Shown: positions 8,397 to 15,550 of the stretch, one piece after another
Layout: each line of letters begins with the position of its first letter
How positions within the stretch are numbered: the stretch's first letter is position 1
Source of the DNA: Firm-04 sp003446315
Lineage (GTDB): Bacteria > Bacillota > Clostridia > Oscillospirales > Ruminococcaceae
Assembly: GCA_946530355.1 (NCBI GenBank)
Contig: CAMNAB010000053.1
Span: 1 to 19,607, forward strand
Reading direction: 5' to 3'
DNA length: 19,607 nt
Program-made: the position numbers and the translations under genes
Notes under the pieces: generated by a model
The model's input: only the letters and a program-made list of their open reading frames with translations
Databases searched by the model: none
Told to the model about the DNA's origin: nothing

Positions 8397-11183
8397 ATGA
8401 GTGCCGGAATCAGTGGTGAAGGAACATGGCAATTGTGCCTCGATCCAGAACCGTGTCAATATGAAACACCGCCGGATGCCTATCCGCTGATGATGCAGCT
8501 CCCCGGAACAACAGCGCAGCAGGCGATCGGCGCTTACAACAGTGCGCGTGCAACCGGATATCTCACGGAAAAATACCCGTTCTCGGGGCAGATCTGGCTG
8601 CGCAGAACGTTTGTTTTGTTGCCGGGACAGATCGGAATGCCCTGCTTTTTGCATCTGGAGCGCACCCGCATGACGAAGGTGTGGGTAAACGGCGAATATG
8701 TCGGCTCTGAAAACAGCCTGTGCACACCGCATATATATGATCTGACGGCATATTCCGAGCAGACGATGGAAATTGTGATCTGTGTCCGGAATATCGGCTA
8801 TCCGACCCGCGGCGGCCACATGACATCTCCTGATACGCAGACAAACTGGATCGGCATTACGGGCAAAGTGATGCTGGAGATTCATTCACCGGTCTATTTA
8901 TCGGACTTGCAGGTATATCCGGAGCCGTCATCGGGCACAGCGCTGGTCACGGGCATTCTGCACGGCAGTTCGAGTTCGGAAGCAGAGATCGTGCTGACGG
9001 AAGACGGCTGGGGCAAACGGCATGTCTCATGGAAGCTGACTTTGCACGCAGACGCAGACGGCAATTTTTCGATCACACTGCCGCTGCCGGATGAGATCCC
9101 GCTTTGGGATGAATACCATCCGAATCTGTTTGGCTTGGTATTCACGCTGAAAAGCGGCGCACACGCATGCGTACAGTTTGGTGTCCGGACATTCCGTGCA
9201 GCGGGCGATCATTTTGAGATCAACGGCGTACCGGTCATGCTGCGGGGCAAACATGATGCGATGGTGTTTCCGCTGGACGGAGCCGCCCCGACGGATGCAG
9301 AAGACTGGCTGATGATCTTTCAGCAGATGAAGGAATGGGGCATCAATCATTATCGGTTTCACACCTGCTGTCCGCCGGAAGCGGCATTCACGGCAGCAGA
9401 CGAAGCGGGCATATATATGGAGCCGGAGCTGCCGTTCTGGGGAACGGTGCATGCGCCGGACGAACCGGGATACAACGCTGAGGAGCAGGCATATTTGCTG
9501 CGGGAAGGCTTGCGCATCTGCAAGGCCTTCGGCAATCACCCGTCGTTCTGTATGTTTTCGCTTGGAAACGAGCTTTGGGGCAGCGAAAAGCGGCTTGGCG
9601 AGATGATCGAAACGCTGCGGAAAGCGGATGCCCGCATGTTATATACGCAGGGCAGCAATAATTATCAGCACATGCCGATCCAGCTTCCGGAAGAAGATTT
9701 CTGGACAGGCGTGCGCACCGGAAAAGGCAGATTGCTGCGCGGTTCTTATGCAGAATGTGACGCACCGCTTGGCAGGATCCAGTCGGGGCAGCCGTCGGCA
9801 TCATGGGATTACGAAGCCTATCTGACCCCATTGCCGGAAGGCGCAGAACCGGAGACAGAAGAACCGGAGCCTGAAACGGAACTGGACGTGCAGGTCGGCA
9901 TAGAGACAGCACATGCAGCGGTCAAAAAGCCGCACAAGATTCTGCACCCGACGATCCCGGTCGTGACGCATGAGATCGGGCAATACAGCATGTTTCCGGA
10001 TTTTCGGGAGATTGCGAGATATAACGGTGTACTGGCAGCGGGCAATCTGGAGATTTTTCAGGAAAAATTGGAGCAAGCGGGAATGGGCGAACAGGCGGAA
10101 GAATTTTTTGCGTGTTCGGGCGCATTTGCACGCGAATGCTATAAAATGGAGCTGGAAGCGGCGATGCGTTCCCCGCATGTAGCGGGTTTCCAGATCTTGG
10201 ATCTGCAAGATTTTCCGGGGCAGGGCACAGCGCTTGTGGGCATGATGAATGCGCTGCTGGAAAACAAGGGCTTGGTTTTGCCGGAGCAATGGCGCGGATT
10301 CGGCGGCGATCTGGTACCGCTTGCGATCTTTGATACTTATGTGATGCCGGCAGGCAAGACGTTCCGGATCAAACTGGCGATCCGCAGCAGCAGACCGGAG
10401 ATTCCGGCGCAGAAGCTGGCGATCACGCTGTTGATCGGCACAGTGCGTTTTGAGGGCGAGATCGAAGTGCCGCGCTCAGCACCGGGCTTGATCCGGCTTG
10501 GAACGGTCGCATTTGCGATGCCGGAAGGCTTGGACGGCAGGGCAGTCCTGACGTTATCGCTGCCGCATGAAAAGATACAGAATGCATGGGAATTATGGTT
10601 TTTGCCGCCGGTCAGACCGGTTCTGGAGAATCCGGATATTCACATTGTGCACAGTTTCACGGATGCCGAGCCGTATTTGCGGGAAGGCGAACGGGTGCTG
10701 CTGCTGCCTTATGAGATCACGGAAGCAGTGGAAGGATTTTACTGCACGGATTTCTGGAATTATCCGATGTTCCGGAGCATTTCGGAATCTCTGGGCAAAA
10801 AGGAACCGGTCGGGACGCTTGGGCTGTGCATAGACGAAACGCATCCGATCGCACAGGCGATGTTCAGCCGGTATTACAGCACGCCGCAGTGGTATCAGCC
10901 GGTCACGAATGCACAGTGTGCGGTGCTGGATGCAGCGCCCGCGGGATACCGTCCGATCGTGCAGATGATCGACAATGCATCCCGGAATCACAGGCTTGGC
11001 TTGATTTTTGAAACCGCGGTATCAGGCGGAAAACTGCTGGTCTGCACGATCCGGCTCGGTGCGCTTCCGAATGATCTGGGCATGAATCTGATCCGGCATG
11101 CGGTATATGAATATGTGCAGAGCACGGCATTTGAACCGGAGGAGCAGCTTCCTGCGGAGATGTTAAGGGGGCTGTTCGGATGA
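8397..11183 (+). CDS. Glycoside hydrolase family 2-type enzyme, cytoplasmic
   Basis: This 928-residue protein has GH2 order: a jelly-roll sugar-binding domain (about 1-165, with WLRRTF and VWVNG-like VWVNGEYVG at 95-103), a beta-sandwich (about 166-270), a TIM barrel (about 275-640) and C-terminal domains. The likely acid/base is E392 in FSLGNELWG and the likely nucleophile is E526 in VVTHEIGQY. The barrel has an acidic, proline-rich insertion (about 480-497). The C-terminal part (about 740-905) recalls the glutamine-amidotransferase-like fold seen in some GH2 and beta-galactosidase proteins. There is no signal peptide, so it probably acts on imported oligosaccharides. The start is at 8397 because AAGGAG (8381-8386) stands ten bases before it; an in-frame ATG at 8373 lies upstream of that site. 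The substrate cannot be named. It overlaps the next gene by 4 bases. Confidence 0.85.
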   Translation: MSAGISGEGTWQLCLDPEPCQYETPPDAYPLMMQLPGTTAQQAIGAYNSARATGYLTEKYPFSGQIWLRRTFVLLPGQIGMPCFLHLERTRMTKVWVNGEYVGSENSLCTPHIYDLTAYSEQTMEIVICVRNIGYPTRGGHMTSPDTQTNWIGITGKVMLEIHSPVYLSDLQVYPEPSSGTALVTGILHGSSSSEAEIVLTEDGWGKRHVSWKLTLHADADGNFSITLPLPDEIPLWDEYHPNLFGLVFTLKSGAHACVQFGVRTFRAAGDHFEINGVPVMLRGKHDAMVFPLDGAAPTDAEDWLMIFQQMKEWGINHYRFHTCCPPEAAFTAADEAGIYMEPELPFWGTVHAPDEPGYNAEEQAYLLREGLRICKAFGNHPSFCMFSLGNELWGSEKRLGEMIETLRKADARMLYTQGSNNYQHMPIQLPEEDFWTGVRTGKGRLLRGSYAECDAPLGRIQSGQPSASWDYEAYLTPLPEGAEPETEEPEPETELDVQVGIETAHAAVKKPHKILHPTIPVVTHEIGQYSMFPDFREIARYNGVLAAGNLEIFQEKLEQAGMGEQAEEFFACSGAFARECYKMELEAAMRSPHVAGFQILDLQDFPGQGTALVGMMNALLENKGLVLPEQWRGFGGDLVPLAIFDTYVMPAGKTFRIKLAIRSSRPEIPAQKLAITLLIGTVRFEGEIEVPRSAPGLIRLGTVAFAMPEGLDGRAVLTLSLPHEKIQNAWELWFLPPVRPVLENPDIHIVHSFTDAEPYLREGERVLLLPYEITEAVEGFYCTDFWNYPMFRSISESLGKKEPVGTLGLCIDETHPIAQAMFSRYYSTPQWYQPVTNAQCAVLDAAPAGYRPIVQMIDNASRNHRLGLIFETAVSGGKLLVCTIRLGALPNDLGMNLIRHAVYEYVQSTAFEPEEQLPAEMLRGLFG

Positions 11184-11914
11184 CAGATTATCAGGTTCCG
11201 GAGAAATATCGTGTTTTATCGGGCAGCGCATTGAAGCTGATTGCCCTGATTACGATGATAATTGACCATATCGGCGCATTTTTGCTGGTGGTATGGGAAC
11301 CGGCGGTGAAGCCGATTTTTGCGGCTGCACCGGCTTGGCTGACGCTTTACGCGATCTGCCGGACGATCGGGCGGGCAGCGTTTCCGATCTATTGTTTTCT
11401 GGTGGCAGAGGGTGCGCGGTATACGCACAGCCGCAAGCGATACGGCATCAATCTGCTGGGATTTGCGCTGCTCTCGGAGATCCCGTGGAATCTGGTGCAC
11501 AGCGGCACGCTGCGGTATGAGAGACAGAACGTATTTTTCACGCTGTTTCTTGGATTTCTATGCATTTGCGCCTGTGAAAAGCTCCGTGAGAAGCCGTTTT
11601 TGGGGCTGGTCGCTCTGGTGACATTGATCGCATTTGCGGAGTATTTTCATGCGGATTACGGCAGCAAAGGCATGGCGCTGATCGTCCTGATGTATGCGCT
11701 GCGGGAAAAGACGGCAGTCCGGACGGTAACGGGCTGCTGCATGCTTGGCTCGCCGGTGCGGGAGCTGCCCGGGTTCCTGCTTTTGTGGCTATATAACGGA
11801 AAACGCGGATTTATTCAGGGAAAAGCGGGAAAATACTTCTTTTATGCGGCATATCCGCTGCATATACTGATTTTATATCTGATCCGGAGTCATATTTTCG
11901 GATATGACGGATGA
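11180..11914 (+). CDS. TraX family integral membrane protein
   Basis: This 244-residue hydrophobic protein has several membrane segments (about 17-38, 50-75, 90-106, 118-132, 139-154, 164-173, 196-205, 218-235). It carries family hallmarks: LKLIALITMIIDHIG (18-32), RAAFPIYCFLVAEG (65-78) and FALLSEIPWNL (95-105). On the F plasmid TraX acetylates the pilin N-terminus. Chromosomal homologues like this one are common in Firmicutes, and no conjugation genes are nearby, so acyl transfer to another envelope substrate is a reasonable guess only. The gene starts inside the stop of the glycosidase gene (ATGA) with AAGGGGG (11165-11171) as ribosome site, and is probably translationally coupled. Confidence 0.85.
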   Translation: MTDYQVPEKYRVLSGSALKLIALITMIIDHIGAFLLVVWEPAVKPIFAAAPAWLTLYAICRTIGRAAFPIYCFLVAEGARYTHSRKRYGINLLGFALLSEIPWNLVHSGTLRYERQNVFFTLFLGFLCICACEKLREKPFLGLVALVTLIAFAEYFHADYGSKGMALIVLMYALREKTAVRTVTGCCMLGSPVRELPGFLLLWLYNGKRGFIQGKAGKYFFYAAYPLHILILYLIRSHIFGYDG

Positions 11915-11931
11915 CAATGGGGGGCGAAAAA

Positions 11932-12408
11932 ATGGAGCCGAAACAGGGAGAAACGATCATCGCAGGCGTATTGTTCAAGCGCAAATTTCACTGGTACTGC
12001 ACAGAAAGAGCGCTCTGGAAGATGGATTATCGCCGCTTATACGACAGTTATCATGACCGTTACAGACGGGAAGGCAAGGGCGAGGCGGCATTTGTGAAAG
12101 AGGTCGGTTCGTTCGGCGAATTTATCAGCAGCCGCTATCGGATTCCGGTGCTGGATAAGGATACGGCGAAGGAATTCCTGAAACAAATTGCAGCAGATGA
12201 GATTTCCGCGGGAGAGCTTGCATATATGGCAGACCGTGCAGAAGTGCAGGGCGCGATTCAGCCGGAATTATATGTGAATTTTGACGGCAGACAGCTCTAT
12301 GCAGCAGATACGGCAGAACGATTTGAGCAATATGCGCCGGCGGGCTGGCAGACGGCGCGTGCAGATTTTCGCAGTCTGATTCCGGAGCAGGAACGCTTCT
12401 GGAGATGA
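11932..12408 (+). CDS. Conserved-looking hypothetical protein
   Basis: I do not recognise this 158-residue soluble protein. It is rich in charged and aromatic residues (for example WYCTERALWKMDYRRLYDSY, 22-41), has no signal peptide or membrane segment, and shows no cysteine motif. Two starts are possible. ATG at 11932 has a G-run (11919-11924) seven bases upstream and is preferred. ATG at 11911 would overlap the traX stop by 4 bases but has no visible ribosome site and would add 7 residues. Either way it is the last gene of the glycosidase operon. Its location suggests co-expression with traX; no function is proposed. Confidence 0.75.
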   Translation: MEPKQGETIIAGVLFKRKFHWYCTERALWKMDYRRLYDSYHDRYRREGKGEAAFVKEVGSFGEFISSRYRIPVLDKDTAKEFLKQIAADEISAGELAYMADRAEVQGAIQPELYVNFDGRQLYAADTAERFEQYAPAGWQTARADFRSLIPEQERFWR

Positions 12409-12419
12409 TTTTTACAATA

Positions 12420-12660
12420 GCAATATTATCTTTATATTGGCAATATTATCGTAAATCAGCCGCGGCAGGCGTGCTTCCGGAGATGACTGTTCATAAAGGC
12501 AATATTGTTCATATATCAGCAATATTGTTTTAGGCGGACGAAGGCGGGATCATAAAGGGTACAGCGTCATTGCTGCACCCCGCGGAATGCGAACGCGCTT
12601 TTGCGTTCCGTTTGACAGATCAGATTTCGCAATATCGTTTCCGATATCAGCAAGATTGTT
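12420..12660. repeat. Six copies of GCAATATTRTY in three pairs 20-21 bp apart
   Basis: The motif starts at 12420 and 12440 (both GCAATATTATC), 12499 and 12519 (both GCAATATTGTT), and 12629 and 12650 (GCAATATCGTT, GCAAGATTGTT). Within each pair the copies are 20, 20 and 21 bases apart, about two helix turns, and the AT-rich base pattern between them is also similar (CATATATCA, GATATCA). The core CAATATTG is itself a palindrome. A related CAATATTGTT occurs near 8239. Spacing and palindromicity fit protein binding sites, but a decayed simple repeat is equally possible. Confidence 0.7.
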
Positions 12661-12751
12661 TTAATTTTGGCGAAACGAAATCGGGATAAACGTGCAAAAA
12701 GGGCTGATTTTCGGGGGATTCCGGTAATCCGGAAAGAAATGCGCGGTTTTG

Positions 12752-12787
12752 TCTGCTTTTTTGCAGATCGGTCTGCTTTTGGGCAGA
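12752..12787. repeat. Twin tandem small hairpins
   Basis: TCTGC-TTTTTT-GCAGA (12752-12767) is followed 20 bases later by TCTGC-TTTTGG-GCAGA (12772-12787). The 20-base period matches that of the AT-rich repeats upstream. The stems are only 5 bp each, so structural significance is modest. Confidence 0.45.
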
Positions 12788-12831
12788 ATCTGCCGGAAAC
12801 GCGCAAAAATCCCGGAATAGGGGGCGTTTTT

Positions 12832-12848
12832 GCGGGGCAGCATGCCCC
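12832..12848. repeat. Second copy of GCGGGGCAGCAT hairpin motif
   Basis: GGGGC (12834-12838) pairs with GCCCC (12844-12848) across AGCAT. The first 12 bases are identical to those of the hairpin at 18319. Two intergenic copies in one window hint at a dispersed element, but the sequence is short. Confidence 0.45.
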
Positions 12849-12941
12849 CCTGCGATCAACCGGTCAGCATATAGAATTTCTATGGACAGTGCACCGTTCA
12901 AATGCGATTGTTTACAAATAAACAAAAAGGAGAATGCAGCT

Positions 12942-13337
12942 ATGACCGAACAGGAAGCGAAAGATCTGGCTGAACCGATCATCAAAGAAATTGTTAATTG
13001 TATGGCGGACAGGAGATATGATCTGATTCCGGATTCGATCGGATTTCAGGCAGAAGGCATTACAATTGAGGATTTCAAGGAATGGGCGGAAGATTATCTG
13101 ACCGACAACGAATTATCGCACTATGACAGATATGGTGTTCCGATTGACTTCCAGCCTCAATATGATAAATCTTTATACCATCAGTTCTGGGTAGATTTTG
13201 ACAAGAGTGGTACTTCTTTTGAGGCTTGCTATGACCTTTCCACTGATGGTAAATTAAATGACCTGACGCTTATTACGGAGTTTGTATTGCACGAAGACGG
13301 CATCAAAGTATACATCGTTGATCTTCACGTTATGTGA
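12942..13337 (+). CDS. Small acidic hypothetical protein
   Basis: This 131-residue acidic protein has no signal peptide. Its first half is helical and charged (MTEQEAKDLAEPIIKEIVNC, 1-20). Its second half looks like a beta-rich domain ending in a strand with VYIVDLHVM (123-131), preceded by a YDLSTDGKLNDLTL segment. From memory this tail resembles small stand-alone domains found in bacterial genomes, some near toxin systems as possible immunity proteins. No toxin is visible here, so that is weak. The start at 12942 is chosen because AAGGAG (12927-12932) sits nine bases upstream; an in-frame ATG at 12882 has no such site. It forms a monocistronic unit before the terminator at 13482. Confidence 0.8.
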   Translation: MTEQEAKDLAEPIIKEIVNCMADRRYDLIPDSIGFQAEGITIEDFKEWAEDYLTDNELSHYDRYGVPIDFQPQYDKSLYHQFWVDFDKSGTSFEACYDLSTDGKLNDLTLITEFVLHEDGIKVYIVDLHVM

Positions 13338-13481
13338 ATTCTGATTCTGGCAAAACGACGTAAATATGTGCTTTTTGCCTATAGCATAAACCGAAATTCC
13401 TATGGAACGGATTTCATGGGCGGGCGTTTGCGGGCAGAACGCTCATTTTGGATCCGTTCGGGACACTTTACCAGTAAATTG

Positions 13482-13520
13482 AGCCGGAAGTGCGAAAAAT
13501 GCACTTTTCCGGCTTTTTTC
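13482..13520 (+). terminator. Rho-independent terminator
   Basis: AGCCGGAA (13482-13489) pairs with TTCCGGCT (13507-13514), extended by GTGC/GCAC around a GAAAAAT loop with a 2-base bulge. A run of six T (13514-13519) follows. It ends transcription from the small gene upstream and insulates the glycosyltransferase unit. Confidence 0.88.
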
Positions 13521-13553
13521 TTGGTCTGTATCCGATTTTTATTGCTTCCCCTC

Positions 13554-13582
13554 TTGCTTTTTTTCGCTGTATGCGGTATAAT
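13554..13582 (+). promoter_or_regulatory. Promoter of the glycosyltransferase-purine gene cluster
   Basis: TTGCTT (13554-13559), a 17-base spacer and a perfect TATAAT (13577-13582) form a sigma-A promoter 34 bases after the terminator. Start near 13589, leader about 58 bases. It is the only clear promoter seen ahead of the six downstream genes. Confidence 0.8.
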
Positions 13583-13646
13583 ATATGGTGTATTGTTATG
13601 CGAAATTGCCGGCTTGATTCCGGCATCACAGAACGGAGGAAACAAC

Positions 13647-15503
13647 GTGGAAGGAAAAAAGCTGATTTCAGTGGTCGTGCCCTGCTATAATGAGCAAGAG
13701 GTGCTGCCGATGTTTTATAAAGAAATCCGGAAGATTTCTGCGCAAATGCAGGAAAAACACCCGGAATTGGAATTTGAGTACCTGTTTATTGACGACGGTT
13801 CCAAAGACCATACGCTGCGGATTTTGCGGGTAATGGCAAAGCATGATGCCCGCGTCCGGTACATCTCATTTTCCCGCAATTTCGGTAAAGAATCCGGCAT
13901 TTATGCGGGACTTTCCAATGCAAAAGGCGATTATTGCGTCGTAATGGATGCGGATTTGCAGCATCCGCCGAAATTCCTGCCGATCATGTATGAGGCAGTT
14001 TCCAGCGGTCAATATGACTGCGCCACCACACGCAGAGTCAGCCGTGCCGGTGAATCCAAGGTGCGCTCATGGTTTGCCCGCCTGTTCTATAAGATCATGA
14101 ACAAGATCTCGCAGACGGAAATTGTGGACGGTGCACAGGATTTCCGCTTTATGTCCCGTCAGATGGTGGATGCCGTGCTCTCTATGACGGAATATAACCG
14201 CTTCTCCAAGGGCATTTTCTCGTGGGTCGGTTTCCGCGTGAAATATCTGGAATATGAGAATGTGGAGCGTGCTGCCGGTACAACGGCATGGAGCTTCTGG
14301 GGGCTTTTCCGGTATTCGCTGGAAGGTATGATCGGCTTTTCGACGGCTCCGCTTTCGGTTTCTGCAATCATCGGTGTTATCACCTGCCTGATCGGTTTGA
14401 TTATGTTTATCATCACGGTCATTAAGAAACTGGCTGTCGGGGAAGCAGTTGCCGGCTATCCGACCCTTATCTGCACGATGCTGTTCTTCGGCGGTTTGCA
14501 GCTTTTCTGCACCGGTATTCTCGGTCTGTATCTCGGCAAAACATATCTCGAAGTCAAGCACCGCCCGATCTATCTGAAACGGGAAACGGAGGAGCAGGCA
14601 AAGTCTTTCCCCGATTCCGCTGAGGATGATAAGATCATGATGCAGCTCGAAAATGCGGAATATCATGAGGATCCGGCTGCTGCAAGACGCATCGCTGCTG
14701 CGGAAAAACGGGCTGCTCTGGAAGAAAAACAGGCAGAGGATTTCGTGCCGGCAAAAGCGCATCAGCTCAAAAAAGAAGCCGATAAAGAATTTGATGCGAT
14801 CGTGAATTCTGCGATGAAAGAAGATACATTGCAGGAAGATGCACCGTATTCCGAAGAATCCTATGACGAGGCGGATGACGGCGAAATCTATGAAGATACT
14901 TATAAAGATGATGCTGCATATGAGGAAGATACCTATGATGCGGAAGCCTATGAAGCACCCGCTGAGGAACCGGATGAGGAACCCGAAACAGCAGCACCCG
15001 TAAAACAGGAAGCAACCAAAAAGGAAAAGTTTGAAGTCAAAATTGATTATGACAGCATCGACTTTGATGAAGATTACGAAGATGATGCCGCATATGATGA
15101 GGAAGAACCCGGATACGAGGACGAGGAAGCGTATGACGAGGATGCATATGAGGAAGATGCTTCCTACGATGAGCCGGAATATGAAGACGGCACATATGAT
15201 GAATCGGAATATGAAGAATATGACGAATATGACGAGCCGGAATATTCTGAAAAACCCGTTCGCAGATCTGCGGCACCGGTTCAGCAGGGCGAAGGTATCC
15301 TCGACAAGATCAAGGGCTTTTTCAGCGGTCTGATCGACAAACTGAATTCGGATAAGCAGCTTGAAGACTATGAAGCGGCAATTCAGGCGGCAGATGAGGC
15401 TGCCGACCGGGCTGCACAGGATGAATATGATCCGGACGATGATGATGCGGATTATGACGACTATGACGATGCGGCGGATGATGAGGAAGACATCCATGAC
15501 TGA
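13647..15503 (+). CDS. GT2 membrane glycosyltransferase with acidic C-terminal tail
   Basis: This 618-residue protein begins with a GT-A fold family 2 domain of the DPM1/GtrB type: VVPCYNE (10-16), FIDDGSKD (47-54), the metal-binding DAD (101-103) in VMDADLQHP, and about 180 further residues. Two membrane segments follow (about 232-260 and 271-296), as in polyprenyl-phosphate sugar transferases. It probably charges a lipid carrier with a hexose at the inner membrane face. The unusual part is residues 310-618: a charged helical region, then a tail dominated by Asp, Glu and Tyr (about 395-535 and 590-618) around a short amphipathic stretch (550-572). The start is GTG at 13647 with GGAGG (13635-13639) seven bases before it. 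The upstream extension contains a terminator and the promoter. Confidence 0.88.
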   Translation: MEGKKLISVVVPCYNEQEVLPMFYKEIRKISAQMQEKHPELEFEYLFIDDGSKDHTLRILRVMAKHDARVRYISFSRNFGKESGIYAGLSNAKGDYCVVMDADLQHPPKFLPIMYEAVSSGQYDCATTRRVSRAGESKVRSWFARLFYKIMNKISQTEIVDGAQDFRFMSRQMVDAVLSMTEYNRFSKGIFSWVGFRVKYLEYENVERAAGTTAWSFWGLFRYSLEGMIGFSTAPLSVSAIIGVITCLIGLIMFIITVIKKLAVGEAVAGYPTLICTMLFFGGLQLFCTGILGLYLGKTYLEVKHRPIYLKRETEEQAKSFPDSAEDDKIMMQLENAEYHEDPAAARRIAAAEKRAALEEKQAEDFVPAKAHQLKKEADKEFDAIVNSAMKEDTLQEDAPYSEESYDEADDGEIYEDTYKDDAAYEEDTYDAEAYEAPAEEPDEEPETAAPVKQEATKKEKFEVKIDYDSIDFDEDYEDDAAYDEEEPGYEDEEAYDEDAYEEDASYDEPEYEDGTYDESEYEEYDEYDEPEYSEKPVRRSAAPVQQGEGILDKIKGFFSGLIDKLNSDKQLEDYEAAIQAADEAADRAAQDEYDPDDDDADYDDYDDAADDEEDIHD

Positions 15504-15550
15504 TGCGTCTGCCCGATGCCGATGATGCGATACAGAAAGGATCTCTGCCT

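Larger units (their letters stand above)
12409..12941. other. 533-base non-coding region with repeats and hairpins
   Basis: I see no gene with a ribosome site here on either strand. It holds three pairs of an 11-bp AT-rich motif (12420-12660), an imperfect GC-rich hairpin (12557-12580), a small hairpin GAACGC/GCGTTC (12591-12608), twin TCTGC/GCAGA hairpins (12752-12787), a GGGGC/GCCCC hairpin (12834-12848), and two short palindromes just before the next gene: ATAGAA-T-TTCTAT (12871-12883) and TTGTTT-N6-AAACAA (12908-12925). No terminator with a T-run follows the upstream operon, and no clear promoter was found for the gene downstream. Confidence 0.6.
13338..13646. other. Intergenic region with terminator and promoter
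   Basis: It holds a weak stem GGCAAAA/TTTTGCC (13349-13379), a strong terminator (13482-13520) and the promoter of the glycosyltransferase gene (13554-13582). The reading frame of that gene happens to stay open back to 13368, but the terminator and promoter lie inside that extension, so it is not coding. Confidence 0.75.

Noticed and set aside
11180..11914. TraX as a sign of a conjugative element
   Set aside because: No relaxase, type IV secretion, integrase or att-like repeats are seen; chromosomal TraX homologues are common in Firmicutes.
12612..12638. TTGACA (12612) with TATCGT (12633) as a promoter for the small acidic protein
   Set aside because: The spacer is 15 bases, the -10 is poor, and it lies about 300 bases upstream of the gene; not convincing.
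12567..12985. Several overlapping minus-strand frames of 60-112 codons in the gap after the traX operon
   Set aside because: No ribosome sites, no recognisable domains, and they overlap one another within a hairpin-rich non-coding stretch.
13368..13646. N-terminal extension of the glycosyltransferase back to ATG 13368, with a hydrophobic stretch
   Set aside because: A T-tailed terminator (13482-13520) and a sigma-A promoter (13554-13582) lie inside it, and GTG 13647 has an ideal ribosome site.
14067..15497. Minus-strand frame opposite the glycosyltransferase, very rich in Ile and Phe
   Set aside because: It is the complement of the GAT/GAA/TAT-rich acidic tail; the apparent hydrophobicity is an artefact of that composition.
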